Source: Tilletia caries
Taxonomy: Eukaryota > Basidiomycota > Exobasidiomycetes > Tilletiales > Tilletiaceae
DNA: 64,000 nt
Reading direction: 5' to 3'
NCBI GenBank assembly: GCA_032718865.1
Contig: JALUTQ010000045.1
Coordinates: 682,001 to 746,000 of the forward strand
The position numbers were made by a program, and so were the translations under genes. Below are positions 1 to 10,589 of this stretch, in pieces. Each line of letters starts with the position of its first letter. Positions within the stretch are counted from its first letter, which is position 1. The notes beneath the pieces were generated by a model. That model was not told where the DNA came from. It ran no database searches and saw nothing but the letters and a program-made list of their open reading frames with translations.

Positions 1-2
1 AG

Positions 3-416
3 GGGATCAATCTCGGAGAAGTTGGCGTTGAGTTCGTCCTGAAAGTCGACGAAGGTGGACCAGGGAGGACCGGTGGGAGATTCGTCCAAGGTTTGATCCC
101 AGGTACGAGCCGTGTCCTTGAGGAAAGAGGCAGCGAAGATGATCTTGAGGACTTCCGTGGAATACTTGCTAGGGTCGACCTTGAAGTGTTGCTTGACGTC
201 GTAGAGGTAGTTCGAGAGAGCACGAGTGTTGCGGCCACCGTCGAATGTCCGGAGATCAGGGAGCTTGGGAGCCTTGACGTTGAGTACCGGTGTCTGATCA
301 GCTGCGGCGCGAGCCAGGTCGAGCTGAGCCTTGAGGGAGTCGAAGAGAGCTTGAGCTTCAGGAGAAGCTGCGTCGTAGATAGTCTGAGCCGAGGAGTTGT
401 TCGAGGCTGAAGCCAT
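3..416 (-). CDS. Gag protein N-terminus, Ty3/gypsy-type LTR retrotransposon (partial)
   Basis: This is a retrotransposon structural protein that would package element RNA; it is cut by the left window edge. The ATG lies at 414-416 and 138 codons stay open to base 3. The product opens with a Ser/Asn-rich stretch, then a DSLKAQLDLARAAA helix, then PKLPDLRTFDGG...LSNYLYDVKQHF, then KIIFAASFLKDTARTWDQTL and FVDFQDELNANF. That order (proline-rich lead, then a helical W-containing core) is the usual Gag N-terminal pattern in fungal gypsy elements. It sits 125 bp inside the LTR at 542-1060, behind a primer-binding site, as expected for a first ORF. Seen: the ORF and motifs. Inferred: gypsy rather than copia, because no polymerase is in the window. 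Confidence 0.8.
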   Translation of the reverse strand, partial: MASASNNSSAQTIYDAASPEAQALFDSLKAQLDLARAAADQTPVLNVKAPKLPDLRTFDGGRNTRALSNYLYDVKQHFKVDPSKYSTEVLKIIFAASFLKDTARTWDQTLDESPTGPPWSTFVDFQDELNANFSEIDP

Positions 417-527
417 ACCGGAAGATCCGCCTTCTTGGGGAAGGACGAAGATCTGGAAGGGAGTGAAGAGGTACCGGAGGAAACGAGGAAAAATCATGGC
501 GGCGGGGTCTTGAGGGCTTGGACTGAT

Positions 528-539
528 GCGGAGCTACCA
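528..539 (-). other. Candidate reverse-transcription primer-binding site
   Basis: On the minus strand TGGTAGCTCCGC starts two bases inside the LTR edge at 542, the normal place for a tRNA primer site. It is complementary to a tRNA ending GCGGAGCTACCA, which differs by one base from the 3' end of yeast initiator tRNA-Met as I remember it (GCGGCGCTACCA). The position is seen; the tRNA identity is inference. Confidence 0.5.
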
Positions 540-541
540 AG

Positions 542-1060
542 TGTGACGGGGGTGGATCAGGACAAGAAGTGAAGGGCAAGGTTCATGAAGGTTGAGAAAG
601 GAGATGTGGAAAGAGTAGATTGGGTGAGGAACTGGTGGTGAAGGGTAAAGAGATAGGTACAGGATCTGGCAGAGAATGGGGCTGCTTATATACCTTTAAG
701 GGTGAAGTTAGCGAGGAAGAGGAGCGAAGGAGCGGAGAGAAAGAGCGGGGGCGGAGAAAGAGAGAACGTGGGCACGAGGAGAGATGAAGCAGAGAAGGAG
801 GAGAGCCAAGAGAGAGAATACCGAAGCCAAGAGATCAGAGAGGGAAAGTGGCGTGATGTTGGAACTTTGGAAGAGCCGAAGGCCGAGGTAGAGGTGTGTG
901 TTGAAATTGTGTCCGGAAGTTGAAGTGGTGTCCGGAAGTTGTGTCTGGAAGTTGCGTCCGGAAGTTGGGATGATGTCCGGAAGTTGGAAACTGCGAGAAC
1001 TAAGTCCGGAGTGGAGGTCCGTGCTAAGGCCGAAGTGAGTCCTTAAGTGACCGTGTTACA
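542..1060 (-). mobile_element. 5' LTR of the Ty3/gypsy-type element
   Basis: The 519-bp segment is bounded by TGTGAC and GTTACA, so on the coding strand it begins TGTAAC and ends GTCACA, the TG...CA form of LTRs. A TATA box (minus-strand TATATAAGC, 684-692) marks the likely promoter for leftward transcription into gag. The left half (about 720-860) is purine-rich with repeated GAGAGR runs, and the right part carries repeats of GTCCGGAAGTTG (about 905-990). A second, diverged copy in the same orientation lies at 24654-25197. The partner LTR of this element lies outside the window, so no TSD can be tested. Confidence 0.75.
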
Positions 1061-1650
1061 GGGCGGTCGTCCACCACTGAGTACTGCCTACTTGTACATA
1101 TCTGGACCGCGACAATTAGACCCTGCCTTTCCTGCCTTCTGCCTTCTGCCTTCTGCCTTCGCAAGCGTCCAGCTTTGACGGCGTCAAAAGCCGTGGAGAG
1201 CAAGCGAGGGCTCTCTTGATGTCCACCGACTCAACACGACCAATGCCCAATGGGTATATCTTTAATCTTCTTGCTTTACATTGATACAGGATGTGGATTG
1301 TGAGATGGACTTGGAGCTGCTTCGCGGGATCCCTTTGCAGAGAATTCGCAGCACTGAGGGTCCAAGGCTTGTGATGGCACGTACCTGTATGGTTATCGGT
1401 TCTCGATCCTTGTGCTCGGCGGCAAAGAAGAGCAAGAGAGCACGGGTGACCTGGAGAAACTAAACAGGTTCGCCGAGCTCCCTTGGAAAGAGCAAAGAAG
1501 TGAATGACAAAGACCGACAGGACAAAATGGTGATGCAGAAGGCGGTCAGGGATTAGTGACTATGAGAACAGCCAGCAGCAGAACGATAATGATCGCGGGC
1601 AGAGGGAGGAAGGATGTAGCCTCTGAGCAGTTTGTTGTCTCCGTGCTTTA
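1061..1650. other. No gene recognised
   Basis: This stretch holds a short CTGCCTT tandem repeat (about 1131-1160) and otherwise non-repetitive sequence. I see no coding signature on either strand. Confidence 0.5.
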
Positions 1651-1653
1651 GCT

Positions 1654-2424
1654 CTTTCAAATCTCACAGTACTTTCGAAACAGGGTCCAAGAAGCGGACA
1701 AAGGCGTTGGCCATGAGCTGGAAGGCGCGTAAAGAGGCGTTGATTCCGTCGGCTCTGGCGTAAGAGTATGGAGAGGAGCACACGGCGTTGCAACACTTGA
1801 ACTCGTACGCCAAAATTTACCATAGGGGTCAGGAGCTTCACGGTGGGAAAGAACTGGTCGTCGTTGCACTGCTTGGCCGAATCGGCCGCGTACTGGGCCC
1901 AGAGGGCGTTCCTAAGCTGGATGAGGGCGGCGGTGAAGCCAGTGTGGTCGGCTGTGACGCCGAGCATCTCACCCTTGTCGATGGGGGTAGCTCGAAGAGA
2001 ACAAAGCGACGGCCGACAAAAACCGAGCTTATGCATGCCGTCCAGCTTCTTCTTGATGCACATGGACGCGTCGTGATTGGAGCCCGTGCTAGATGCGTAG
2101 CAGGGTAGCGTGTCGCATGCCTCCTTGGATCATTGCGAGGTCCTTACCGCCAATGAGGAGTGTGGCGACCAAGGTGTTCGGGTTGTCGGCCAGACCGCGG
2201 GGGAAGAGCTCGGTCTTGAAGCGAGTTTGGAACAACTCCAATTGCTGGCTGATGTCAACACTACCCTGGTTCTGCTGCTTGTCATCACAGGTTGCGGCAC
2301 TGGTAGAGAGTGAGACAAAAGTTTGCCATGGAAGAATTGGTAAGAAAGGCTCGTCTTTTTTGATGGAATCGAGATTAAAGAAGGGGGGCGCTCTCACCTG
2401 AAAGCGTGTGTCTTGACATCCCAA
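1654..2424 (-). pseudogene. Broken protein-coding remnant, unknown family
   Basis: Two minus-strand reading frames look protein-like and join by a one-base shift near 2095-2110. The upstream part reads ISQQLELFQTRF...FPRGLADNPNTLVATLLIGGKDLAMIQGG. The downstream part reads SMCIKKKLDGMHKLGF...GVTADHTGFTAALIQLRNALWAQYAADSAKQCNDDQFFP and ends in another frame near 1654 (APSSSWPTPLSASW). The amino-acid composition and the amphipathic helix around ALIQLRNALWAQYAADSAK suggest a once-real exon set. I do not recognise the family. An unannotated intron is an alternative to a frameshift. Confidence 0.35.
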
Positions 2425-2814
2425 TGATTCCGGCAGTTCTAACGGGTCAGGCCAGGCTGTTGTCGGTACGGCCTATGGGTGCGGCCGTAGGGGAACCGGG
2501 AAAGAGGAAGAGATAATCAGCGGATGCACTCTGTAGGAGGCAGGAAGAGAAAGGCGTCAGCCAAAAGAGGGAAGGGACTGAGGGACTGCGGGAGGACAGG
2601 CGCTGTTGCGCTGATGTCGTTATGATCTGTCAGCTGGGCGAGAAAAAAACAACGAAAGAGATGAGAGCGACGCAGAGCAAGAAAACGACGGGTGTCGCTT
2701 GCCTCATGTCGTGGCTCAGTTGACGAATTCTGTTGTGGATGGTGACGACGTGGAAGCTGCTCACCGAGGACCACTGTTCTCCCAATTCGGGCCGTGTTTG
2801 TCAGCTCAGAACTA

Positions 2815-2855
2815 GGGCGGGGGGGCCAGCCCCCCCGAACCCCCCTTCCCGGGTT
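2815..2855. repeat. G-run/C-run hairpin motif next to the pogo insertion
   Basis: A G7 run, a short loop and a C7 run are followed by GAACCCCC and CCCGGG. Similar G-run/C-run motifs occur at 6204-6232, 6354-6391 and 7633-7652, so this is a small dispersed repeat. The copy ends 10 bp before the pogo element. Confidence 0.5.
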
Positions 2856-2870
2856 CATGCAGTACAGTCT

Positions 2871-2926
2871 GGGGTCAGTGAGTGAACAGGGGGTCAGTGA
2901 GTGAACAGGGGGTCAGTGAGTGAACA
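2871..2926. repeat. Subterminal tandem repeats of the pogo element
   Basis: Three direct copies of GGGGTCAGTGAGTGAACA follow the left terminus. The same motif occurs inverted at 5920-5938 and within the right TIR (6128-6151). Confidence 0.85.
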
Positions 2927-3354
2927 ATCGCACACAACTCCTCACCACACAATGCTACACGGCTCAAAAAAAGGCTTGTTATAATCGTTATAACGTGATG
3001 AGTAAACTGGCCCAGTTTGAGGCCGTTTCAAGGTCTGTGTGAAGAGTTATGGTGCTGCGAAGGCGTGGACTACTTAGATTCACAGACTGGAAAAATTGTA
3101 CAGAAAGTTCACACACCAACCACGCAGAACTGACACGGCAAACGTTCCATACGGCTCTAAGGGTTACAAAATCAGGGTTCAGTAAGAACACGCTCCAGGT
3201 GTCAGATAGTAAATCCAAGGTGTTCTCGAGGAGCTGTGGCGGTTGCAGTAAGGGGCTCCTGAGAGAATTTGGGTGGTGAACGCGAGAGTGTGGAGGAGAC
3301 ACCAAAAGGTAATTTCATCTGAAAATGCGTCTATTTAAAATTGAGCCAAACTTT

Positions 3355-5755
3355 TCAATCACTGACAACCAACCCTCCCACTCTCTGCTTCTTGGAGACA
3401 CTGCCACCGCTGCCGCTGCCATCGCCATCGTTTCCGACAACATCATTGTCAACAGCACGGCTACGCTTGAGTGCCGCTTGTTTTTTTGCCGCCTTCTGCG
3501 CCTTCGCAGCAGCCTTTGCCTCTTTCGCAGCGGCCTTTGCCTCCTCCTGCTGCCTCTTCAACTCCCTCTTCTCCTCCATCAATCGGCGCCTCTCGGCCGC
3601 TGCCTCCTCCTACTCCCTTTCTTTGGCTGCTCTGTCCTCCTTCTGTTGTTCCCGTCTTTTTTGCTTTTCCTCCCTTTTCCCGTTCCTTTGCGGCTTCCCT
3701 CTCTACCCTTTCCTGCTCCCTGGCCTCCGCCCGTGCTAGTTTTTCTGCCTCTGCCTGTTGCTTCTGCTGCTCCGCCTCCCTCATGATCCGAATTGATTCG
3801 TCCGAAGTATAAAGTTTGGCGGCTCCGTCTAGGTGTACCCGAAATGTCGCGGGCTTTTTCTTTAGTGCCGCCAAGTGATCTTGCTGACGCTTAAACAGAT
3901 GACCGAACATTAGCTCTAACGCCCGCATTCGCTCGATTTCTCTGGACGCTTGTACCAGAACGGCCTTGGCCTTGGCCGTGCGCTGCTGATCGACGAGTGC
4001 CCACAAGTCTGCTAACGCCTCGTCATCCGCATTGTGGTCCTCTATGAGCTCGTCCATCTCCTTGTCTGTCAGTGCGTCCTTGACGAATTTCGACGGCGGA
4101 ATCGCTTTAAGCCCGGTAAATGGCCAAAGGCCCGTATTGGCGAAGCCACTGATCGCATTAGCCGATGCCATTGCCTTGTCTCGTGCGTTTTTCGTAGAGT
4201 CTGAAACAATAAGTGCAGTGATTAGAGCTTTCGGTAAATTCCTGCATCAGCTGGCATAATGGCTTTCTCTGTTCTCACCGAATCACATCGCTGCGTTTCA
4301 CACAGCCGGTCAGCAGCGTCTCCTGACGAATTTCCTCAGCCCACCGTTCCTTGAGGGGACGGAAACACGACACGTCCAAAGGAGAGAGTGCCTGCGTCGT
4401 GTGGGCAGGAAGGCAGATGACGGAAACGTCTTTCTCGACGGCGAGCTCGATCAGCTCGAGAGGAAAGTGTGACTTGTGTCCGTCCTAGAAATAAACAACA
4501 GATAATATTGGGTTTGACAATGGGGTCAGCTGCGGTCTGCGCTTATCCACATGTCACATGTGTAATGCTCTCTAAATTTTTGAATTCCGATCCCTACTTA
4601 CCATGATCAAGAGGCGATGCACTCCTTTGCCCGCAATTCGCTCGCTGTTAGGCAGGAACACCTCTCTGAACCACTCCATTGTGATTGATGTATTGGTCCA
4701 TCCCGTATCTGACGCTGTGACACGTCCGCCGTGCCGTTCGTCGACCATAGGGGCGAGGTCAAGAGTCCGGCCCTTGAACACATACAGGGGAGGCAGAACG
4801 CTGCCGTCCGCTCCGATGCACTCGATAATCGTCACGGTCTCCTGATTGCCATCTGTGAAACAATAAACAACAATAATCCTTTGTCAGACTGGTCGTTTGG
4901 TCGGAAGTGAACACTTAAATTAAAAGAACAGGGTCTTCCACCACATACCGACGATCGCAGGACGCAGTGTCTTAGTCGCGCCCGCGGGCACTAAAAATCG
5001 CTGCCCGACTGACGGCGTGCCTATCTGCACACCCGTCTCGTCCATCGTGAACATAGCCGTGTTCTTCAGGTCGTATTCCAAAAGTTCTAATTCAACCTGC
5101 AAGGTATGACCATAGAGAACAGGAGAGAGAAGAGACGCGACCAGAGGAGAAGGGAGAGAAGAGGGGGAGAAGAGGGGGAGGAAAAAAAAAGAATGTTTAT
5201 TCAGTAAGATGTGAGAGATCAGTCAGCCATTGCCCAAGCAAGCCTGGCAGTAGAGAAGAGGGGAAACAGCCAAAACACATTGTAATTACCCACCAGAGCA
5301 AAGAGGCCTAAACCCCGTGAGACTGTCATACCCAATGTTCTGGCACGAGACAGAGTCGCAATAAACTTGAAGTCTAGACATGGGTGACGCTTGCGGAACC
5401 GCCTGAACCAACGATTACCCAGAGGTTTGGGCTCATCCGCCGAACGCCTCCTGATCATGAGCATAGCCATCTGCTCAACATCTGCTTTGCGAATAGGCCA
5501 GCCAGTCGCGTGCATCTGTTTGATAAAGGAGACCATTGCGAGCTCTTCTGCCAGCAACAGGCGCTTCTCTGGAGGGACAACTCGTTTCTTGTAGACAACA
5601 CCTTTGTGCCTCCTGAAGACGGTGGACCACACCGCGCCTGCCTCTGTTGCTGCGGCTGAAAGCGACAAACCTTTTTTCTTGTGCAGGCGCAGGGCCTCCT
5701 GCACGCGCCGCTCGCCTTCGCTTTCGGAGGCTGATGAGTCCGAGCCTTTCGTCAT
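3355..5755 (-). pseudogene. pogo/Fot1-type transposase (multi-exon, damaged C-terminal tail)
   Basis: It cuts and pastes the host element by binding the TIR with an HTH domain. Exon 1 (from ATG 5755) has a KKKGLSLSAAATEAG...VWSTVFRR HTH, then KRLLLAEELAMVSFIKQM and NRWFRRFRKRHP, the CENP-B/Tc5 DNA-binding layout. Later exons are about 5096-4949, 4852-4602, 4484-4279 and 4200-3355. The catalytic Asp residues lie in FTMDETGVQIG, MDGHKSHF (split by an intron) and LSPLDVSCF, so the DDD triad is intact. The last exon encodes a long charged coiled coil ending in KKQRVGG. It contains a frame change near 3650-3680 and an in-frame TAG near 3610, and exons 4 and 5 do not join in frame by the obvious splice sites. 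The exon 1/2 junction is uncertain. The tail is often dispensable in this family, but I would not call this copy functional. Confidence 0.85.
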
Positions 5756-5919
5756 CTTGATCCTTGCGCGTGGAGATGGGTCTGAAACAAAGCGAGAGTT
5801 CTAAAACAGAGTGAATTCCTGGCTCCTGCCGCACCGACGGACGCGACGCGTAAAATTTTGAGCAGCGAAAATGGGTGGAGCGCTCGTGCGCAATTTTTCC
5901 AGATCTTTTGCTCGAAAAC

Positions 5920-6151
5920 TGTTCACTCACTGACCCCCTCCAAAACCTCATTTGTACAGACCGGTCAAAACGATGTTGCTCCTCACCAAGGCAATCAATT
6001 CGCAAACAGAGACTTGGGGAGTGTGTATCCCTATCATATGCATAGCTCTCTCTAAGTGCTCAAGTACAGTTGTATTGTGACGTGCGTGTTTTATTCGAAG
6101 GTTGAAGTGTGAATTCGGCCCAAAAATTGTTCACTCACTGACCCCAGACTG
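5920..6151. repeat. Right end of pogo element: subterminal repeat and TIR
   Basis: TGTTCACTCACTGACCCC at 5920-5937 mirrors the left subterminal repeats. The outer TIR runs 6128-6151 and is followed by the TA target site. Confidence 0.85.
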
Positions 6152-6203
6152 TATGTTGTGTCTTACTGCGTGGGTTCTCAGCGCATTTCTATAAGATGAG
6201 CGG

Positions 6204-6391
6204 GGGGACTTCCCCCGGACCCCCAAAGGCCAACCATTAATGATACGAAGCACACTGTGCAATAGTCGCCTGGGATGAAGAGACGTGTTGCTTCCAGGAT
6301 AGATGGCATTGGTAGGTTTGGAGTTTGGACAACGACATTGTATGGGTTTGGACTTTGGGGGGGTCCGGGGGGGCGAAGTCCCCCCGCCCTG
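6204..6391. repeat. Pair of G-run/C-run palindromic motifs
   Basis: Two G6-8/C5-8 motifs with ACTT or CGAAGT loops (6204-6232 and 6354-6391), each beside a GGACCCCC or its complement, enclose about 120 bp of unique sequence. The inverted arrangement suggests the ends of a small insertion, but no clear TSD is visible. Confidence 0.45.
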
Positions 6392-6570
6392 GTGACCGTG
6401 CCGGCCCGGCAACGGTGTGTGTGGGACGAAGCTGAGTCGTTTGTAAGGGTTCTAACGCGCCGCGTGGCAAAAGCAACAAATCAGTTGTAGCTGTCTGAGC
6501 TCAGGTTTGTAGTCCTCATTACAATGTGCTGTAAGCTTCCTGAAATGAGGAGATTGCCTTTTAGTGGGAA

Positions 6571-7500
6571 GATTTGTGAGAAATGCAATCTACCTTACTT
6601 AGTAGACTCGGACAGGTCTGATCACTTCCTCTGCCCGACCACGACCATGATGTCCGAATTTAGGGGAACCTATGTCATTTTTTTATTAGAATCACTGAAT
6701 ATGATAGCTACAGCCTTCCTGAACACGGGTGTGAAGGTTTGAGAGTGATCCGGCGAGAATTGAGCGAGTAATGTCAGTTTTCAGTCCGCGAGAACATCGC
6801 CTCAGCGTGAGTCCCATATCTCGCCATAACTCGACAACGACGCTTCTCACGAGCTTCACGCTTCACACACAGCTCAATCAGACCATCACGCATCATTCTG
6901 TAGTAGTAACTAGGTCTGAGAAATGCAATCTTCCTTACCTAGTAGACTCGGACAGCTCTGATCACTTCCTCTGCCCGACCACGACCATGATGTCCGAATT
7001 TAGGGGAGACTATGTCATTTTTTTTATTTCAATGTATGTAAATGATAGCTACAGTCTTCCTGATCACGGCTGTGAAGGTTTGGGAGAGATTGAGCAAGAA
7101 TTGAGCGAGATCGATAAGAGCAAACTCGGCGGCTACTTAGTACCCTGCGCGCGACGCGCATATTCAGTCAGAACTCGACAACGACGCTGTTTCCGAGCTT
7201 CAAACTGCACGCCCTAGTCTATCACACGCTCATCTATCTTTCTGTAATAGTATTTATTTGTGAGAAATGCAATCTACCTTACTTAGTAGACTCGGACAGG
7301 TCTGATCACTTCCTCCGGACGACCACGACCATGATGTCCGATTATAGGGGAACCTATGTCATTTTTTATTAGAATCACTAAATATGATAGCTACAGTCTT
7401 CCTGAACATGGATGTGAAGGTTTGAGCGAGTTTGGGCGAGAATTGGGCGAGATCTGTCAGTTTTCAGTCCGCGAGAACTTCAGTGCATCGTGAATCACAT
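6571..7500. repeat. Tandem repeat, about 340-bp unit, three copies
   Basis: The motif AAATGCAATCTACCTTACTT recurs at 6581, 6921 and 7264, giving periods of 340 and 343 bp. Each unit then shares CTCGGACAG, TCTGATCACTTCCTC, ACCACGACCATGATGTCCGA, a T-run and TGATAGCTACAG. The second half of each unit is more diverged (CGACAACGACGCT is kept in units 1 and 2). Open frames in the units are not conserved, so I read this as non-coding satellite-like sequence. Confidence 0.8.
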
Positions 7501-7599
7501 GTCTTAAAACACAGTGAGTGTCTAGGAATTATGTGGTTCGCCAAATCACCTGTCCTTTGTCAATCAGTATATCTCGGTTTCTATTTTCTCACGACCTCA

Positions 7600-9085
7600 A
7601 AGGAGTATACATAATGTAAGGCCAAAAAAAGAGAGGGGGGGAACGCCCCCCTGTGAAGGTGAGTAAAATGGGCTGAAAACGGTCAATATGGAGTGAAAAT
7701 GAAAATTCTTCACTTTCGAGGTCTTAAAAAAGTCTGGGGAAGGCCTAATGGCAAAAAAGCCATGGTCACTATGGTAAACTGAGAGGTGCTGGCCTGTGCC
7801 ACGACCATTGGCTTCCTTTTCCCTTTCTTCCAACATCCCTTTTTCCCTCCTCCTTTTCCTACCTTGACTCACTCCTCCCTTCCGTCAATGAGCAGACACC
7901 GCTCTGATCCCGCTCTATGTCCTTCTACGACCTTCCACTGTCTCGAGGCTCGGCCATTGCGCCTTCTCATTTCCACGTCTTCCTGTCTTCGCCCCTTTCC
8001 AGACAACGTTTTGTATCTAACCATCATCTACAGACGGCGGACAGTGAGTGGGTCGTCGGACAGTGAGTGGGTGTGCTGGATGGGAGCCATCCACGTGGCA
8101 CTCCCCTTATCTTATCTCTTATCTTCTTCTCTCTCTTCTCCCTTTTCTCTCACACTCTCACGTGGCTCTCCTCTTCCTCCACATTTCCCACGCTTTACCC
8201 TCTCGCTCTCATCCTTTCCCTTCTCGAGCTCATCGTTGTACTTCTTTCCTCTCTTTGATCGTCAATTAATCACTCTACACACTTTATTCTTGCTTTCTAT
8301 CAGCACAATGCTCCAGTTGCAACCTCCTTTACAGCTCTAGACGCTCCTTTACAGATACACGGCCATCCTGATCATTACATGGTGATGAGAGGGATTCATC
8401 TCGGCTACCGAACGACGGGCACCGAGGACCCCTCCCTGCTGCGCTCCGGACGCCAGCGCCTCCATGCTCTTCGCTCCAGACGCGATCCCATCAGCGACAA
8501 CACCTTCTAAATTGGCTTGTCCTCCAGCATCAGTTCTGCTGTGCTCCATATGCCAGCTTCGCTACCTTCTGGCTTCTGCGCTCCGGACGCGTTTTCTCTC
8601 CTTCTCTTCGTCCCGATCGTCTGTGTCGGTCACCTCCACCCGCCGGCCGCCAGCATGTCGTTCACATCGGCACTTCCACCTACTTTGCTGCGCTCTAGAT
8701 GCCAGCACGCTCCAGGCACCCTTCCTTCGGCACACAGGAGCCGTTTCTCCTCTTTCGGCTTCCAGTAGCTCCTCTTCGGCCTTCATCATCCTTCCTTTGC
8801 TTCTCAGCAGCCTCGATATGGCTGTTAGCAGAATCCTCTCGGCAATTCGATACGGCTTTCACCAGCTTCCTTCGTTCTTCCACGGCTTCCAGTTACCAGC
8901 AGCCTCCTTGAGCGTCGAGGATGATTCTTCCCTGCGCTTCTCAAATTGGTCTCAATTCGGCTCTGGTCGCCCTCCCTGACGCGCCCTTGATGCTCGTTCC
9001 GCGATCTCGGCTGCACTCAAGATTCCGCATCCAGACTTCCGGACATCCAGACAACTTCCGGACTCCCGTTCTTCCCTTCCTGCGG
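7600..9085. other. No confident gene; pyrimidine-rich sequence
   Basis: Long CT-rich stretches (7800-8340) give low-complexity open frames that I do not accept as genes. A G7/C6 hairpin motif lies at 7633-7652. From 8400 to 8720 a loose repeat of the form CGCTCCGGACGC recurs about four times. Nothing resembles a known protein. Confidence 0.45.
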
Positions 9086-9095
9086 TGTCATCCAG

Positions 9096-9540
9096 AACGT
9101 CTCGCTCCTCACTGCCGAGGATGGCGTATTCGCGGTCAAGGCCACTGCCGGTGATACCCGCCTGGGTGGCGAGGACCTCTGCCCGTGCCGTTCATCGTCT
9201 CCGTACCGCCGCTGAGCGAGCATACCGCACTCCTTTCTCCGCCGCCCAGACGAACATCGAGATCGACTCTCTCTTTCAGGGTACGACTTCTACACCTTCA
9301 TCACTCGAGCCTGCATCGAGAAGCTCTGCGCCTCTGCGGCGACCTCTTATCCCACCCCACTGAGTCCGTCGAGACGGTAGCAAGATCGTCCTCGGTGGTG
9401 GTTCGGCGCGTATTCCTCGACCCTCGTGTCCAGACTCCAGCAGCTCATGTACGATCTCTTCACCGGTCCTGAGCACGGCAAGTCCATCATCCACGACGAG
9501 GTCGCTACCATACGGCGAGCGCCGGTCGAGGCCCCACCAG
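9096..9540 (+). pseudogene. Hsp70 fragment with internal deletion
   Basis: The translation shows [20 protein letters not shown] then RLGGEDL. This is the phosphate-binding region of cytosolic Hsp70 ATPase domains. It is followed after only about 20 bases by [10 protein letters not shown] and SAAQTNIEIDSLFQG, then DFYTFITRACIEKLC, then RLQQLMYDLFTG and KSIIHDEV. In intact Hsp70 about 60 residues separate the first two blocks, so there is an internal deletion, and the blocks lie in different frames. No introns are seen between blocks that are exon-interrupted in many fungal genes, which fits a retro-copied origin (inference). It leads directly into an eEF1A piece. Confidence 0.8.
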
Positions 9541-9779
9541 CTCCACAGAAATGCCTTCGTCCTCGCCGTTTCCAAGTCCCTCCGCTTGTACAGACCCGTC
9601 AACTTCATCCCCATCTCCTCTCGTTGGTCCATCGGTTCCGGGCTTCAGGCTCATTACACTTCGGTATCGACTTCTCCATCCGTCGCGTCCAAATTCCCCC
9701 CTCCTCCCTACATCAACGCCTCGCAACGGCAGGCCACTGAGGATGTCGGTCTCACTGCCGGTCTCAACTCTCACGTCAT

Positions 9780-9960
9780 GCGCTGTGCGCATCATCAGCA
9801 TGCCTGTCGACATCGCTCTCTGGAGTTTCAAGCCTACCAAGCACTACGTCAACGTCATCGACGCTCCCGGCCACCGTGATTACGTCACGAACATGATCGC
9901 TGGTACTTCATCGACCGACTGTGCATCCCCATCATCGTCGGTGATGTTGTTCCTCGTAGC
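9780..9960 (+). pseudogene. eEF1A (translation elongation factor 1-alpha) fragment
   Basis: One frame reads [19 protein letters not shown] then [20 protein letters not shown] then DCA. This matches the IDIALWKFET...[24 protein letters not shown] core of eEF1A, including the G3 GTPase motif DAPGH. About 50 residues are preserved, with no upstream G1 loop and no downstream domains. It lies in the same orientation as the Hsp70 fragment some 250 bases earlier, forming a chimeric pseudogene. Confidence 0.85.
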
Positions 9961-9969
9961 CGTCAACTT

Positions 9970-10589
9970 TGGTGAATGCTAGATGCTCAGTGCTCGACTA
10001 CTCACCTTGGGAGGACCAACAAGGTGGAGGAGAGAGGCCGAAGTCGCTTGACGAGTCGCAGGAGCAATCCAGTATCTCAGGTTCGGTGTCGGACGGTCAG
10101 CTACGTAGTACCCCCTCGCAATGAGGGCGAAGTGACGTGCTGCCAGAACTCTAGCCTATGCCTGAAGATACGGAAGGGATGCAACCTTTGACGGGGAAGT
10201 CAAGGATGAGGGCGAGAAGGTAAAAGATGAGGAGGACGAGGTCAAAGGTGAGGAGGTGACGAGTGAGAGTGGAAGCAGGAACGTGTGTGGTGAATTTCAA
10301 TAGGAGCGGGGGAAACAGTGGTGGTGGAAAGTGCCTGCTTATATAGCTTTGTGGGTACAGGGGGGGAGGACAGCCATTGCGCAATGAACAATGTGTGCCA
10401 CATCGTTGCGCAACGATTTCGTGTCACAAACGCAGGAATCGATGAGACTGGAAGTGGAGTCACAAATGAGACTAAGGGTCTCATCTATATAGGAAAGACT
10501 GTGGAAAGGTCACAACCACGTGGAGGTTGCTATGAAGATGCAATCTTCAACATCAACGAGATCGACACCCGTCATCCGGCTCCATCATG
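9970..10589. other. No gene; possible LTR-like promoter remnant
   Basis: A minus-strand TATA-like CTATATAAGCAGG (about 10337-10349) sits in a layout resembling the LTR at 542-1060, but no LTR ends were found. A palindromic CGTTGCGCAACG occurs near 10403. Confidence 0.35.

Larger units (their letters stand above)
2865..6151 (-). mobile_element. Complete pogo/Fot1-type DNA transposon
   Basis: The 3287-bp element has perfect 24-bp terminal inverted repeats beginning CAGTCTGGGGTCAGTGAG, flanked by TA on both sides (2863-2864 and 6152-6153). TA duplication and a CAGT start are hallmarks of the pogo branch of Tc1/mariner. Inside, a minus-strand multi-exon gene encodes a CENP-B-type HTH plus DDD transposase. 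The 18-bp end motif is repeated three times at the left end (2871-2926) and again at 5920-5938 on the right, likely extra transposase-binding sites. The gene carries lesions only in its C-terminal tail region, so the copy is old but structurally complete. Confidence 0.92.

Noticed and set aside
3325..3812. Plus-strand Leu/Pro/Ser-rich frames over the pogo 3' exon
   Set aside because: They are the complement of the charged coiled-coil tail of the transposase on the minus strand.
6571..7500. CRISPR-like array
   Set aside because: The repeats are about 340 bp without short direct repeats and spacers, and the sequence is eukaryotic.
7786..8979. Ser/Leu-rich frames in the CT-rich region
   Set aside because: Low-complexity pyrimidine sequence keeps several frames open at once; no motif or splice structure supports a gene.
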